A stretch of DNA of 64,000 nt. Source: an uncultured Saprospiraceae bacterium (GTDB taxonomy: Bacteria > Bacteroidota > Bacteroidia > Chitinophagales > Saprospiraceae). Below the pieces are notes generated by a model that worked only from the letters and a program-made list of their open reading frames with translations, was not told where the DNA came from and searched no databases. Positions 53,724 to 63,390 of this stretch are shown here, in pieces. Numbering within the stretch: the first letter of the stretch is position 1; the number at the start of each line of letters is the position of its first letter. The DNA is taken from contig CALGLU010000048.1 in NCBI GenBank assembly GCA_937959275.1, forward strand, positions 1 to 64,000, written 5' to 3'. Made by a program: the position numbers and the translations under genes.

Positions 53724-55250
53724 ATGGAGCTTGACTTTTTGAAAACCTTGGGCATAGAAGATAAGAATCCTGGAACCTGGACAGGACAAGAATACATCTC
53801 TTCTGATGACTATATCTCATCTGTTTCACCTGTTGATGGTAAACATATCGCAGATGTATCATTTACGACAATGGACAATTATCATGTTGTCATTGCCAAA
53901 TCACAAGAGGCTTTCCAAGTCTGGCGTAAACTACCTGCTCCTCAGCGTGGTGAGATTGTGAGACAATATGGAAATGCATTACGCGAACATAAAGATGCTT
54001 TGGGCAAGTTAGTCTCCTATGAAATGGGCAAGTCCTATCAAGAAGGTCTTGGTGAAGTACAAGAAATGATAGACATCTGTGATTTTGCTGTTGGGCTTTC
54101 TCGACAGCTCTATGGTTTGACCATGCACTCAGAAAGACCTAATCACAGGATGTATGAACAATGGCACCCGCTCGGTGTCGTGGGTATCATATCGGCGTTT
54201 AATTTTCCTGTAGCCGTGTGGGCTTGGAATGCGATGATCGCCATGGTGTGTGGAGATGTCTGCATCTGGAAGCCAAGCGAAAAAACACCAGTCAGTGCCG
54301 TCGCTTGCCAAAAAATATTGACAAAAATACTCAAAGACAATCAGGTGCCAGAAGGGGTTTGTTCTCTCATCAACGGAGATCATACCACTGGTGCATTATT
54401 GACTCATGATGCAAGAGTTCCTCTTATCTCTGCGACAGGTAGCACGCGCATGGGTAAGCAAGTCGCTGCATTAGTGGCTGCTCGGCTTGGGCGAACGATC
54501 TTAGAGCTTGGTGGTAACAATGCGATTATTGTCTCTAAAGATGCTGACTTAAAGCTTGTGTTGACTGGTGCTGTATTTGGTGCTGTCGGGACAGCTGGGC
54601 AGCGATGCACAACGACTCGGCGATTGATCATACATGAATCTGTGTATGATACAGTTAAAGAAAGCCTAGCAAAAGCCTATGGACAATTAAAGATTGGTAA
54701 TCCACTAGATGAATCCAATCATGTGGGGCCACTGATCGATAAGGCCTCGGTTGATAATTATTTAAGTGCTTTAGGAAAGATTGAAGATGAGGGCGGGAGT
54801 TTTGTTGTCAAAGGCGCAGTGCTGGAAGGCGAAGGCTATGAGAGTGGCTGTTATGTGCAGCCTTGTATTGCCGAAGTTAAAAACGACTTTGAAATCGTAC
54901 AGCACGAGACCTTTGCGCCGATTCTTTACATCATGAAGTACGCTACGATTGATGAGGCGATTCAGATGCAGAATGCTGTTCCACAAGGATTGTCGTCTGC
55001 AATCATGACGAATAATCTAAGAGAAGCGGAGCTGTTTTTATCCTGTGCTGGTTCTGATTGTGGGATAGCGAATGTGAATATAGGGACGAGTGGAGCGGAG
55101 ATCGGTGGTGCATTTGGTGGGGAGAAAGAAACAGGCGGTGGTCGAGAGAGCGGTTCTGATGCGTGGAAGGCGTATATGAGGCGGCAGACGAATACGATTA
55201 ATTATAGTACGGAGCTGCCGTTAGCGCAGGGGATAAAGTTTGATCTATAA
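53724..55250 (+). CDS. Aldehyde dehydrogenase, ALDH7-type (aminoadipate-semialdehyde/piperideine-6-carboxylate dehydrogenase-like)
   Basis: 508 residues. It has the ALDH7 start (LDFLKTLGIEDKNPGTWTG), the NAD-binding GVVGIISAFNFPVAVWAWN, the active-site glutamate in LELGGNNAIIVS, catalytic Cys in GTAGQRCTTTRRL and QHETFAPILYIMKY near the end. GTSGAEIGGAFGGEKETGGG matches the ALDH7 C-terminal loop. The expected reaction is NAD-dependent oxidation of alpha-aminoadipate semialdehyde in lysine degradation. It is transcribed from its own promoter, alone; a specific substrate is inferred from the subfamily only. Confidence 0.88.
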   Translation: MELDFLKTLGIEDKNPGTWTGQEYISSDDYISSVSPVDGKHIADVSFTTMDNYHVVIAKSQEAFQVWRKLPAPQRGEIVRQYGNALREHKDALGKLVSYEMGKSYQEGLGEVQEMIDICDFAVGLSRQLYGLTMHSERPNHRMYEQWHPLGVVGIISAFNFPVAVWAWNAMIAMVCGDVCIWKPSEKTPVSAVACQKILTKILKDNQVPEGVCSLINGDHTTGALLTHDARVPLISATGSTRMGKQVAALVAARLGRTILELGGNNAIIVSKDADLKLVLTGAVFGAVGTAGQRCTTTRRLIIHESVYDTVKESLAKAYGQLKIGNPLDESNHVGPLIDKASVDNYLSALGKIEDEGGSFVVKGAVLEGEGYESGCYVQPCIAEVKNDFEIVQHETFAPILYIMKYATIDEAIQMQNAVPQGLSSAIMTNNLREAELFLSCAGSDCGIANVNIGTSGAEIGGAFGGEKETGGGRESGSDAWKAYMRRQTNTINYSTELPLAQGIKFDL

Positions 55251-55326
55251 AAGCATCATGTTAATCTGAATAATATGTGACTGTATGTCGCAAATTGTAC
55301 TTTGATATTCAGCAATCATCCAAGAA

Positions 55327-55830
55327 ATGGCAAGCAACAAACGGCCAAAACTAGATATACAAAAACAATTCTTTGATTATTGGATTGAAGGACTGAACCT
55401 TGTTGTCGTTGTTTTACTGATTGCGCTGCCTGCATTCTACTATAACCAGTTACCAGATCGTATTCCCATTCATTTTGATGGCGCTGGCAATCCTGATAGC
55501 TATGGTAGCAAATCCATGATCTGGTCATTACCTGTTATTGGCCTTGTGTTGTCTATGATCTTATTTCAAGTATCTAAATATCCACATACGTTCAATTATT
55601 TAAAGCCTATCACTGAAGAGAATGCACGATATCAATACCAGATCGCTTCTCAGTTAATGCGGGTGCTTAATCTCATAACAAGTTCCATTTTTTGCTACAT
55701 TACTTGGCAGACGATACAGGTGGGTCTTGGAAATGCGACAGGCCTAGGAAAGCTATTTTTATTCGTATCATTAGCTGCGATGTTTGGGGCAATGGGATTC
55801 TACATCTTTAAGTCTACAAAAACTGTTTGA
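55327..55830 (+). CDS. DUF1648 domain membrane protein
   Basis: 167 residues with four hydrophobic helices. The DUF1648 motif is YNQLPDRIPIHFDGAGNPDS followed by YGSKSMIWSLPVIGLVL. Family members such as SdpI-like proteins lie in the membrane; some give immunity or act in signalling, most are uncharacterised. It stands between the ALDH and GH3 genes (39 bp before GH3) with no clear functional link. Confidence 0.82.
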   Translation: MASNKRPKLDIQKQFFDYWIEGLNLVVVVLLIALPAFYYNQLPDRIPIHFDGAGNPDSYGSKSMIWSLPVIGLVLSMILFQVSKYPHTFNYLKPITEENARYQYQIASQLMRVLNLITSSIFCYITWQTIQVGLGNATGLGKLFLFVSLAAMFGAMGFYIFKSTKTV

Positions 55831-55869
55831 AAATACTTAACTTAAGATTTTAGTAAAAACCACATTGCA

Positions 55870-57399
55870 ATGGCTGCCATCCTTAATGGGATAATGAAAA
55901 CCTACCTGCGCAAGCGCTTCAATCGAATCGAAGCCATACGTACGAATGCCGTTCAACTGCAGGACCAATTGCTATGTCAGTTATTGAGCAAGGCTTCCAA
56001 AACCGAATGGGGAAAGACATTCAATTATAAGTCGATTACAAACGAATCAGACTTTAAACAAGAAGTGCCCTTACAAGATTATGAAACCCATCAGCCCTAT
56101 ATACAGCGCATGATGAATGGCGAGGCCGATCTCCTTTGGCCAGGCCAGACAACGCTTTTTGCAAAATCCTCTGGCACAACATCCAATCGGAATAAGTTTA
56201 TTCCTGTCACAAAAGAAACCTTGCGCCAGTGTTTAGTCCCGTCTGGCTGGGATGCACTGAGCATTTATTATAATCAACGGCCCCAAGCCCAATTGTTTTC
56301 ATCAAAGAGTCTGATCTATGGCGGTAGCCTTAATCAATACAAAAAGAACACAACAGTCAAATATGGTGATGTATCAGCGATTATGATAGATCACATTCCA
56401 AAAGTGGCAAAACCTTTTTGTAGCCCATCTCAGGCCGTAGCCTTACTACCAGATTGGGAAGACAAAATAAGTGCTATGGCGCGTGAATGTTTGTATGAAA
56501 ACATCACCATGATGAGCGGTGTACCCACTTGGAATATTGTTCTATTCAAAACGATACTAGATCTTACAGGAATGGACCATATGCATGAAGTCTGGCCGCA
56601 GCTGAGCTTGTACTTGCATGGTGGCGTGAATTTCGATCCCTATAAAAAACAATTTGCCGACTACCTGCCTAAGCATATGGACTATCTAGAAGTCTACAAT
56701 GCATCAGAAGGCTATTTTGGCATTCAAGATGTGCTCGGCCGAGACGATATGTTGCTGATGACGAATAATGGTATTTACTATGAATTCATACCCACCAGCG
56801 AATTGAATCAAAAGGAGCCGCAATGTATCAGTCTTAAAGAGGTTGAATGTCATATTAATTATGCGATTGTGATTAGTAGTAGTGCCGGACTGTGGCGATA
56901 TGTGGTAGGAGATACCGTCGAATTCAGTTCTGTGAATCCCTACCGGATCAGGGTGACTGGGCGAACAAAACAATGTATTAATGTCTTTGGCGAGGAGGTC
57001 ATGGTTTCAAATACGGACAAGGCGATTGCGGTGGCTGCTTCACAATGTCAGGCTACTATTTCTAATTATACCGTCGCACCAATTCCCTTAACGATTCACC
57101 AAAAAGGCGCCCATCAATGGCTCATTGAATTTGAGAAAGCACCAACAGATATAAATCGTTTTGTACAATGTCTCGACACCAAGCTAAAGGAGCTTAATGC
57201 TGACTATGCCGCTAAACGGTATAAAGGGATGGCCTTGAAGAGGCCAGTCATTGAGATCCTGCCTCAGGGAACATTTAATCGATGGCTCAAATCCAAAGGC
57301 AAAGTTGGCGCTCAGCATAAAGTACCTCGACTGAGTAACAACAGAGAATTTGTTGAAGATATCCTCAAACTCAAAGATCAAACTGCACTGTATGTCTGA
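55870..57399 (+). CDS. GH3 auxin-responsive promoter family protein (acyl-adenylate-forming)
   Basis: 509 residues. GH3-type motifs: LLSKASKTEWGKTFNYKSIT, FAKSSGTTSNRNKFIPVT (the P-loop-like SSGTTS), NASEGYFGIQDVLGRDD (motif 2 region), and SSSAGLWRYVVGDTVEF with the YxxGD element. In plants the family adenylates acyl acids and joins them to amino acids; bacterial substrates are unknown. Its stop overlaps the start of the next small gene by 8 bp. Complete length for bacterial GH3. Confidence 0.9.
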   Translation: MAAILNGIMKTYLRKRFNRIEAIRTNAVQLQDQLLCQLLSKASKTEWGKTFNYKSITNESDFKQEVPLQDYETHQPYIQRMMNGEADLLWPGQTTLFAKSSGTTSNRNKFIPVTKETLRQCLVPSGWDALSIYYNQRPQAQLFSSKSLIYGGSLNQYKKNTTVKYGDVSAIMIDHIPKVAKPFCSPSQAVALLPDWEDKISAMARECLYENITMMSGVPTWNIVLFKTILDLTGMDHMHEVWPQLSLYLHGGVNFDPYKKQFADYLPKHMDYLEVYNASEGYFGIQDVLGRDDMLLMTNNGIYYEFIPTSELNQKEPQCISLKEVECHINYAIVISSSAGLWRYVVGDTVEFSSVNPYRIRVTGRTKQCINVFGEEVMVSNTDKAIAVAASQCQATISNYTVAPIPLTIHQKGAHQWLIEFEKAPTDINRFVQCLDTKLKELNADYAAKRYKGMALKRPVIEILPQGTFNRWLKSKGKVGAQHKVPRLSNNREFVEDILKLKDQTALYV

Positions 57400-57700
57400 C
57401 AATGACTTTACAGAATTTAGTGCCTTGGTCAATCCTGAAGGTAAAGCAAATACTGATGATTTGTTGGCTGCCATTACTCAGCGCGTAACTGAATTAATGG
57501 ATACGGATATTGAATTATTAATGAGTTATCTCTATCGATTAGATGTCTTGGAAGTTGATATTGATTTTGTCTTGAATAAGCAGAAGGCAGTACCTGTGAA
57601 TGAAGGTCTGGCGAAATTAATTTATGATCGACAACTGCTAAGACAACAATATAAAGAGAAGTATAAGCAGGGACCGATTGAGGGTTGGGATGAGTGGTGA
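57392..57700 (+). CDS. Small conserved protein of unknown function
   Basis: 102 residues from ATG 57392, which overlaps the GH3 stop by 8 bp; an upstream start at 57350 lies inside GH3 and is less likely. It is alpha-helical: LLAAITQRVTELMDTDIELL, LYRLDVLEVDIDFVLNKQK, GLAKLIYDRQLLRQQYKEKY, ending PIEGWDEW. No signal peptide, TM helix or metal motif. Coupling with GH3 suggests a partner role, but I do not recognise a family. Confidence 0.7.
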   Translation: MSDNDFTEFSALVNPEGKANTDDLLAAITQRVTELMDTDIELLMSYLYRLDVLEVDIDFVLNKQKAVPVNEGLAKLIYDRQLLRQQYKEKYKQGPIEGWDEW

Positions 57701-57702
57701 AA

Positions 57703-57745
57703 TACAGTGGATAGTGGATAGTGGATAGTCGATAGTTGGAAGTAA
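57703..57745. repeat. Short GTGGATA(GT) array between genes
   Basis: Three to four copies of the octamer TGGATAGT followed by TCGATAGTTGG. It lies between the small helical gene (+) and the Wzz-like gene (-). The GATAGT element also occurs in the 68-bp repeats at 14641, suggesting that such low-complexity inserts recur in this genome. Confidence 0.55.
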
Positions 57746-57772
57746 ATAGTTTCTAACGTGAAATCGTGTCGC

Positions 57773-58876
57773 TTAAGCTAATAAATCCTTGATCATTTTC
57801 CTGAACACTAACCAGCCCACACTCAGTAATCCGCCAAGGAATAAACCAAAGACCAATGCTTTTAAAAGGCCAAGACGTGTAAATCGTAAAGGCAAATAAG
57901 GCTCATCGATGACTTGAATAAAAGGCGTTTTATTTTGCAAGGTAAAGTCGGCAATTTCCAAATTTTTCACAACCTCAGCATATAGTATACTCAATTTTTG
58001 CACTTCTCGATTCAGTCGAGTTTGCGTGACTTTATCTTTTGTCGAGTACAAATTTCGGTTGGCATCACTAAAACTTGCCAATTGATATTCTACACTTTTT
58101 AAATCTGTGTAGATGGAATCGGCTTTGACCTTCAAGACATCATAGGTGTACTGTTGTTTTTCGATATTTTTCTCGACATAATAATGACTCAAACTTTGAA
58201 AGACATTATCAATCGCGTGGTACGCTATTTCCTCATTATGCGACCACATAGATAATTTCATAATCCCATTCTTCTCACCATATTCTGTGTTGAAGACACC
58301 TCGCTTTCCATCAAATCCCATTAAATACTGATGCAGGACTGTGTACGCTTTATTTTCTAATTTTGAAAATGAATCTTGGTGTGCATGGCTAAAACGCAGA
58401 TGTTTTATATCTGATTCCTTTTTAAATAACCGGGTATAAAAAGGCCTGTGCTGCCAAGCATCTAAACTGTCCAAATAATTAATGATGTGATTAGCTAGAA
58501 TATCTTCTCGCCCTGCGATCACCTCCTTTTCAAAAAGTGCTTCCCTGGAAATGCGTTGGCTAGATGCAAGGGTTAGAATCTTGTCGAGATTAAAGTTATT
58601 ACCTAGATTCCCTAATCCAATACCGCCGATAATGCTGCTCAGCCCACCTCCCATAGATGTTGTTTCATCTTCATTGATCATAAAGCTTAGTTCTGACCAA
58701 TATTTATTCTTACTTGAGATCGAATAAATAACAAACGCCGCAGCGCAAAGCACGCAAGCTAGAAAAATCCATTTCCAGTTTTTCAGCACATGGACAACAT
58801 AGGCCTTCGCCATAGCAAACAGCTCTTTTACAGAGATGTCACCCGCGTAATTAATATGCTCATTAGGATTAGGCAT
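57773..58876 (-). CDS. Wzz/chain-length determinant-like polysaccharide biosynthesis protein
   Basis: 367 residues with two membrane helices near the ends (WKWIFLACVLCAAAFVIYSI, ~37-56; LGLLKALVFGLFLGGLLSVG, ~335-355) and a long periplasmic coiled region between, with helices such as KLSILYAEVVKNLEIADFTL. The second helix is preceded by the Pro-rich VIDEPYLPLRFTRLG motif typical of Wzz. It controls chain length or export of O-antigen or exopolysaccharide. No kinase domain. Divergent to the glycosyltransferase gene, in a neighbourhood of polysaccharide genes. Confidence 0.85.
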   Translation of the reverse strand: MPNPNEHINYAGDISVKELFAMAKAYVVHVLKNWKWIFLACVLCAAAFVIYSISSKNKYWSELSFMINEDETTSMGGGLSSIIGGIGLGNLGNNFNLDKILTLASSQRISREALFEKEVIAGREDILANHIINYLDSLDAWQHRPFYTRLFKKESDIKHLRFSHAHQDSFSKLENKAYTVLHQYLMGFDGKRGVFNTEYGEKNGIMKLSMWSHNEEIAYHAIDNVFQSLSHYYVEKNIEKQQYTYDVLKVKADSIYTDLKSVEYQLASFSDANRNLYSTKDKVTQTRLNREVQKLSILYAEVVKNLEIADFTLQNKTPFIQVIDEPYLPLRFTRLGLLKALVFGLFLGGLLSVGWLVFRKMIKDLLA

Positions 58877-59041
58877 GTATCCGTTTCTTCGGCTTTAGTT
58901 AAGAGTGAATCCTCACATTTACATAGCTATAGCCAGATTATATTCACTTAGTGCAATTTCTATGCCCTTTAGGTACATATTTTGCATAATTAAAAATGCA
59001 GAGAGAATATTTGTTAAAATAAAGGCATTTAGTGCTGAGAT

Positions 59042-59782
59042 ATGTATAAAAACAAGAAAGTTGTTGTCGTAATGCCAGCCTATAATGCTTCAGCAACTAT
59101 CAAACAGACATTTCAAGAAATACCACAAGACTTGGTGGATGAAATTATCTTGTGCGATGACAAAAGTTTAGACAATACGATTGAAGTTGCTCGATCTATC
59201 GGCATCAAGCACATCATCGCTCACAAAGAAAATAAGGGCTATGGAGGCAATCAAAAGTCTCTCTATAACAAGGCGATTGAACTCGATGCAGATATTATCA
59301 TTATGCTGCACCCCGATTATCAATACACACCAAAATTAATTCCATCGATGGTTAGTATCATTGGTGAGGATTTATTCCCTGTTGTCTTAGGCTCGCGCAT
59401 TTTGGGTAAAGGAGCCTTACAGGGTGGCATGCCTGTGTATAAATATATTGCTAATCGATTCTTGACCTTTGCACAAAACGTGTTGGTTAATCAAAAACTA
59501 TCTGAATATCATACCGGCTATCGAGCTTTTGATAAATCTGTCCTAGCTTCGATTCCCTATAATTCGAATTCTGATGATTTCATTTTTGATAACCAATTAC
59601 TGTCTCAAATTATTTATAAGGATTACGATATTGCTGAAATCAGCTGCCCTACAAAATATTTTCCTGAAGCATCATCTATTAATTTTGGACGAAGCGTTAC
59701 CTATGGTCTAGGTGTACTTAAGGTTTCACTCATGCATTTTTTGCAGCGCATTGGCATTGGCTCATTTAAGTTATATAAATGA
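59042..59782 (+). CDS. Family 2 glycosyltransferase (polyprenyl-phosphate sugar transferase-like)
   Basis: 246 residues of the GT-A fold: VVVVMPAYNASATIKQTFQE, EIILCDDKSLDNTIEVARSI (Asp-rich nucleotide site), NKGYGGNQKSLYNKAIEL, MLHPDYQYTPKLI (the DxD-like HPD), GSRILGKGALQGGMPVYKY and SEYHTGYRAFDKSVL. It transfers a sugar from a nucleotide donor, probably to a lipid carrier. No C-terminal TM anchor. It starts 165 bp from the divergent Wzz-like gene. Confidence 0.9.
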   Translation: MYKNKKVVVVMPAYNASATIKQTFQEIPQDLVDEIILCDDKSLDNTIEVARSIGIKHIIAHKENKGYGGNQKSLYNKAIELDADIIIMLHPDYQYTPKLIPSMVSIIGEDLFPVVLGSRILGKGALQGGMPVYKYIANRFLTFAQNVLVNQKLSEYHTGYRAFDKSVLASIPYNSNSDDFIFDNQLLSQIIYKDYDIAEISCPTKYFPEASSINFGRSVTYGLGVLKVSLMHFLQRIGIGSFKLYK

Positions 59783-59831
59783 ACTTTTTAATCGCCGAGA
59801 GCAAATCATTCACTTGCTAGAAATATAAATA

Positions 59832-60392
59832 ATGCCAACTATGAATTCTAGTTATAAGCTTATTTTATCATGCCTCTTGTTTTTATTGACCACTAGTCTA
59901 TATGCTCAGCAAAGCAAAGATGTATCTGTAAGTTTGCTCGTTTATCCAACTGGAATAATTCCCCAACTATCAATAGACAAAATAATTAGTAAAAAAAGTA
60001 GTCTAGGGATTAAAGTAGGAGCAAATATTTTTCGACACAGAGATTTAGGAGTTCATGACGATGAAAGGGGTCATGGCTTTGGCCTCACGCCAACATACAC
60101 TTACTACTTTAATAGCTTACATACTAAATGGCACATCAGTCTAAAAAATGATATTTGGTGGAATCATGTCGATTGGTCAGATGAGCTAAATAATTCGACT
60201 GTTGGAGGACAAACAGACATTATTGTCTTGCAACCCACAGCTGAAATTGGTCACAGTTTCCTCTTTGGACAATCATTTATATTAACCCCTTCTTTAGCAG
60301 CTGGCTTAGAATGGAATATAAAAACAGATGGAGAGCCTACAGGACAAGGCCCTATTGTTTTAATCGGTATTAAGCTCGGCAAACGATTTTAG
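59832..60392 (+). CDS. Exported outer-membrane barrel-like protein, hypothetical
   Basis: 186 residues; ATG 59841 (after three residues) gives a tighter signal peptide (MNSSYKLILSCLLFLLTTSL, cleaved near YAQQ) than ATG 59832. The mature part alternates hydrophobic strands (VSLLVYPTGIIPQLSI, LGIKVGANIF, FGLTPTYTYYF, LAAGLEWNI) and ends GPIVLIGIKLGKRF with a C-terminal Phe, typical of small beta-barrels. It follows the glycosyltransferase by 49 bp. Function unknown. Confidence 0.7.
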   Translation: MPTMNSSYKLILSCLLFLLTTSLYAQQSKDVSVSLLVYPTGIIPQLSIDKIISKKSSLGIKVGANIFRHRDLGVHDDERGHGFGLTPTYTYYFNSLHTKWHISLKNDIWWNHVDWSDELNNSTVGGQTDIIVLQPTAEIGHSFLFGQSFILTPSLAAGLEWNIKTDGEPTGQGPIVLIGIKLGKRF

Positions 60393-60477
60393 AAGACATC
60401 CAAGACGCTTAGTGCTGGTGTATAAATTGAACTCAAATTTTGATAGAAATTGTTCGACTTATATTCTGTGTTATATA

Positions 60478-61602
60478 TTATTTATTATCGATCGATTTAA
60501 TAGATCTATAAATAATCTCCGCTGATTTGTCCCAAGAAAAACGCTGTAGATTCTGCTGAGCTCTTTCTCTACTGTCTATATTTTTGTCATCCAATCTCAA
60601 TGCCCTCTCCATCCCTTCTGCCATATTCTGATCATCATTCGGATCAATAAAAATAGCGGCCTCTCCACCAACTTCCTTCATCGCCCCACTACCCGAAGTC
60701 ACCACAGGCACCCCACAAGCCATCGCCTCCACAATCGGAATCCCAAAGCCCTCATAAAACGAAGGATACACCAAACAATCCGCCGCCGCCACAATCTCCT
60801 GCACCAACCCATCCCCATCTCCACACAAGACAATCCGATCCCCAAAATCACTCTCCTCAATCAACCGCTCACACTCTCCCTGCCCAGCTATCCACCGCCC
60901 AAACAACACCAATTGATGATCACTCGACAACTTCTCTATCAGCATGCCAAACGCCCGAATCAAGCCACCAACATTCTTCCGTGGATGCACAGATCCCACA
61001 TACAACACATAAGGCCTACCATCTGTTAACCGATCCCTGACTTCTATTTTTTTTGATTGAGCGATTGGCTTAAACTCATCTCGCGCTGCATTATACGCAA
61101 CCGTAATGTCTGATGAGGCAATACCATACTGCTTTTGAATATCTGCTTTCGTCGTTTCTGAAACAGCAATAATATGATCAGCTCTGCTGTGAAATAATGG
61201 ACCATGCTTTTTCAAATACCTTAAGTGTGATGATTTATAATCATTTGGATAATGAAGAAAACATAAATCATGTGTGACCATCACCGTCGGGATGTCGGAC
61301 CGCAATGACAGATAACTCTCTGGCGAAAAAAACACATCAATTTTATACTTTTTAAATGCTGAGGGAAGTGCATAATCAAACCAATATTTCCAGAGCAACT
61401 CATGTCGCGTTTGAGGTCTGATGACAACAGGATGAATATTGTCTAAGCCTGTAAACGATGAATCTGGCACGCGATCAAAAAAGAAATAAAAATGATCTTC
61501 AGGATGCTGCTCTGCCATCCGTCTGCTAATCTCCCACGTAAAGACAGCAATACCCTCCATCCGATGTTTGAGTAATAATCGCGTGTTGACCGCTATGTTC
61601 AT
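60478..61602 (-). CDS. Family 4/1 glycosyltransferase (GT-B)
   Basis: 374 residues. The N-terminal half includes IAVNTRLLLKHRMEGIAVF and FFSPESYLSLRSDIPTVMV; the C-terminal half has the donor-site motifs YVLYVGSVHPRKNVGGLIRA and VYPSFYEGFGIPIVEAMACG with VVTSGSGAMKEVGGEAAIFI, including the catalytic-type Glu-x7-Glu pair. A retaining glycosyltransferase likely acting in surface polysaccharide synthesis. Its ATG directly follows the nadB stop without any spacer, so the two are translated together although functionally unrelated. Confidence 0.92.
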   Translation of the reverse strand: MNIAVNTRLLLKHRMEGIAVFTWEISRRMAEQHPEDHFYFFFDRVPDSSFTGLDNIHPVVIRPQTRHELLWKYWFDYALPSAFKKYKIDVFFSPESYLSLRSDIPTVMVTHDLCFLHYPNDYKSSHLRYLKKHGPLFHSRADHIIAVSETTKADIQKQYGIASSDITVAYNAARDEFKPIAQSKKIEVRDRLTDGRPYVLYVGSVHPRKNVGGLIRAFGMLIEKLSSDHQLVLFGRWIAGQGECERLIEESDFGDRIVLCGDGDGLVQEIVAAADCLVYPSFYEGFGIPIVEAMACGVPVVTSGSGAMKEVGGEAAIFIDPNDDQNMAEGMERALRLDDKNIDSRERAQQNLQRFSWDKSAEIIYRSIKSIDNK

Positions 61603-63204
61603 CTACAAGTAAGTCGTCTCAATATATGGGTACTCTTCTGGGAAATCTGTATTGTAGTGGAGCCCTCTACTTTCTTGTCGCATCTGAGCACCTTTCGTCA
61701 CTAAGAATGCAATAGTAATCAAATTACGCAACTCACACAATTGTGGAGAAATCACTGTTGAACCATATAAATTCTCCGTCTCTTCATACAACAATGCCAG
61801 CCGATCCGCAGCACGCTTAAGTCGCACATTCGTCCGCACAATACCAACATAATAACTCATTAACTCTTTTAACTCCATCCAGCTTCTAGTGATCAAGACC
61901 ATCTCTTTTGGCTCTATCGTGCCATCAGCATCCCAATCTGCTATATTCTCCATAATCGTCAAATCATCAATCGTCTGTTTAATATCCTCTGCAACCCGAT
62001 AGCCATACACCAAGCCTTCTAACAAAGAATTGGACGCTAGTCGATTGGCACCATGCAAACCACTACAAGTACATTCTCCTGCAGCGTATAAACTCTTAAT
62101 GGATGACCGACCGTGTGTGTCAACTAAAATACCACCACACATATAATGACACGCCGGCACCACAGGTATCAGATCTGTAAAAGCGTCAATCCCAACGCTT
62201 TTGCACTTTTCATAAATGTTAGGAAAGTGCTCCAGAAATTCTTCATGATTCAAGTGTCGACAATCTAAACACATATGCTCAGCTCCAGAAATTTTCATTT
62301 CATTATCAATGGCTCGCGCGACAATGTCTCTAGGTGCTAATGACTTTCGTTCATCATAAGCATCCATAAATTCAGACCCATCAGGTCGTTTGAGAATGGC
62401 TCCAAAACCTCTGACTGCCTCTGAAATCAAAAAGTCTGGTTGGTCTCCTCCTGTGCCATATAAAGCCGTCGGGTGAAATTGTACAAACTCCATATTAGCT
62501 AGACGACCTTTGGCTCGGTAGAACATCGCAATCCCATCTCCAGTTGCGATAAGCGGATTGGTTGTATTCCGATAAATCTGGCCTGTTCCACCAGTGCACA
62601 TGATCGTAGTCTTTGCCAAGATGGCTTCGATATCATTATTTTCTTTATTCAGCACATAAGCACCATAACACTCGATGTCTGGTGTTAAGCGAGTCAATAC
62701 TCTACCTTGGTGATGCTGCGTAATAATATCTATCGCAAAATACTGCTCATATATCGTGATGTTAGAAAAGGTTTTTACCGTTTCATTGAGCGTCCGTTGG
62801 ATTTCCCAACCTGTAATATCCTTATAATGTAAGATTCGATTTTCTGTGTGTCCTCCTTCTCGGCCAAGATTATAATCTCCATCGTCTTCTTTGTCGAAGC
62901 GAGCACCCATATCAATAATATCCTGGACCCGCTCTCTGCCTTCTTCGACGACAATGCGAACAACAGCTTCATCACATATCCCGTCACCAGCATCTAGAGT
63001 ATCCGCGATATGCTTCTCAAAATCGTCTGTTTCTAAGTCCCATACTGCCGCAATGCCCCCTTGAGCCCAACTCGTGTTGCTCTCTTTTGTATTGGTCTTG
63101 GTCAACATTGTAATTTGTAGATCTGGCCTCAATTGAGCAAGGCGAATCGCTGCCGAAGCACCTGCCACACCGGCTCCTATTATTAATACATCTGTTTTTT
63201 TCAC
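61603..63204 (-). CDS. nadB: L-aspartate oxidase (NAD biosynthesis)
   Basis: 533 residues, a flavoprotein related to SdhA. FAD motif VLIIGAGVAGASAAIRLA, then TKESNTSWAQGGIAAVWD, GREGGHTENRILHYKDITGW (substrate-binding His and Arg), MEFVQFHPTALYG, YAAGECTCSGLHGANRLASN and SLLEGLVYGYRVAEDI. It oxidises L-aspartate to iminoaspartate for quinolinate synthesis. nadA and nadC are not in the window. Immediately upstream, in the same direction, of the glycosyltransferase. Confidence 0.95.
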   Translation of the reverse strand: MKKTDVLIIGAGVAGASAAIRLAQLRPDLQITMLTKTNTKESNTSWAQGGIAAVWDLETDDFEKHIADTLDAGDGICDEAVVRIVVEEGRERVQDIIDMGARFDKEDDGDYNLGREGGHTENRILHYKDITGWEIQRTLNETVKTFSNITIYEQYFAIDIITQHHQGRVLTRLTPDIECYGAYVLNKENNDIEAILAKTTIMCTGGTGQIYRNTTNPLIATGDGIAMFYRAKGRLANMEFVQFHPTALYGTGGDQPDFLISEAVRGFGAILKRPDGSEFMDAYDERKSLAPRDIVARAIDNEMKISGAEHMCLDCRHLNHEEFLEHFPNIYEKCKSVGIDAFTDLIPVVPACHYMCGGILVDTHGRSSIKSLYAAGECTCSGLHGANRLASNSLLEGLVYGYRVAEDIKQTIDDLTIMENIADWDADGTIEPKEMVLITRSWMELKELMSYYVGIVRTNVRLKRAADRLALLYEETENLYGSTVISPQLCELRNLITIAFLVTKGAQMRQESRGLHYNTDFPEEYPYIETTYL

Positions 63205-63390
63205 TTTTTTAGCGTTTTTGTCTCATAATCAGGCTGTTAATTCCCTTAATATGCCCGTTAAACTAACGTTAAATGGCATTTCAGTTGAGATGTTGAATCA
63301 ATTATAGATGTTTCTTTGGTAACTGTATCTCTGATTTTCAGATTATAGGTATTTTACATGCTATTTTAATACAACACAAAACACAATATA

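Noticed and set aside
57350-57391. Longer start of the small gene after GH3
   Set aside because: It would add 14 residues of out-of-frame GH3 sequence; ATG 57392 overlaps the stop in the usual coupled way.
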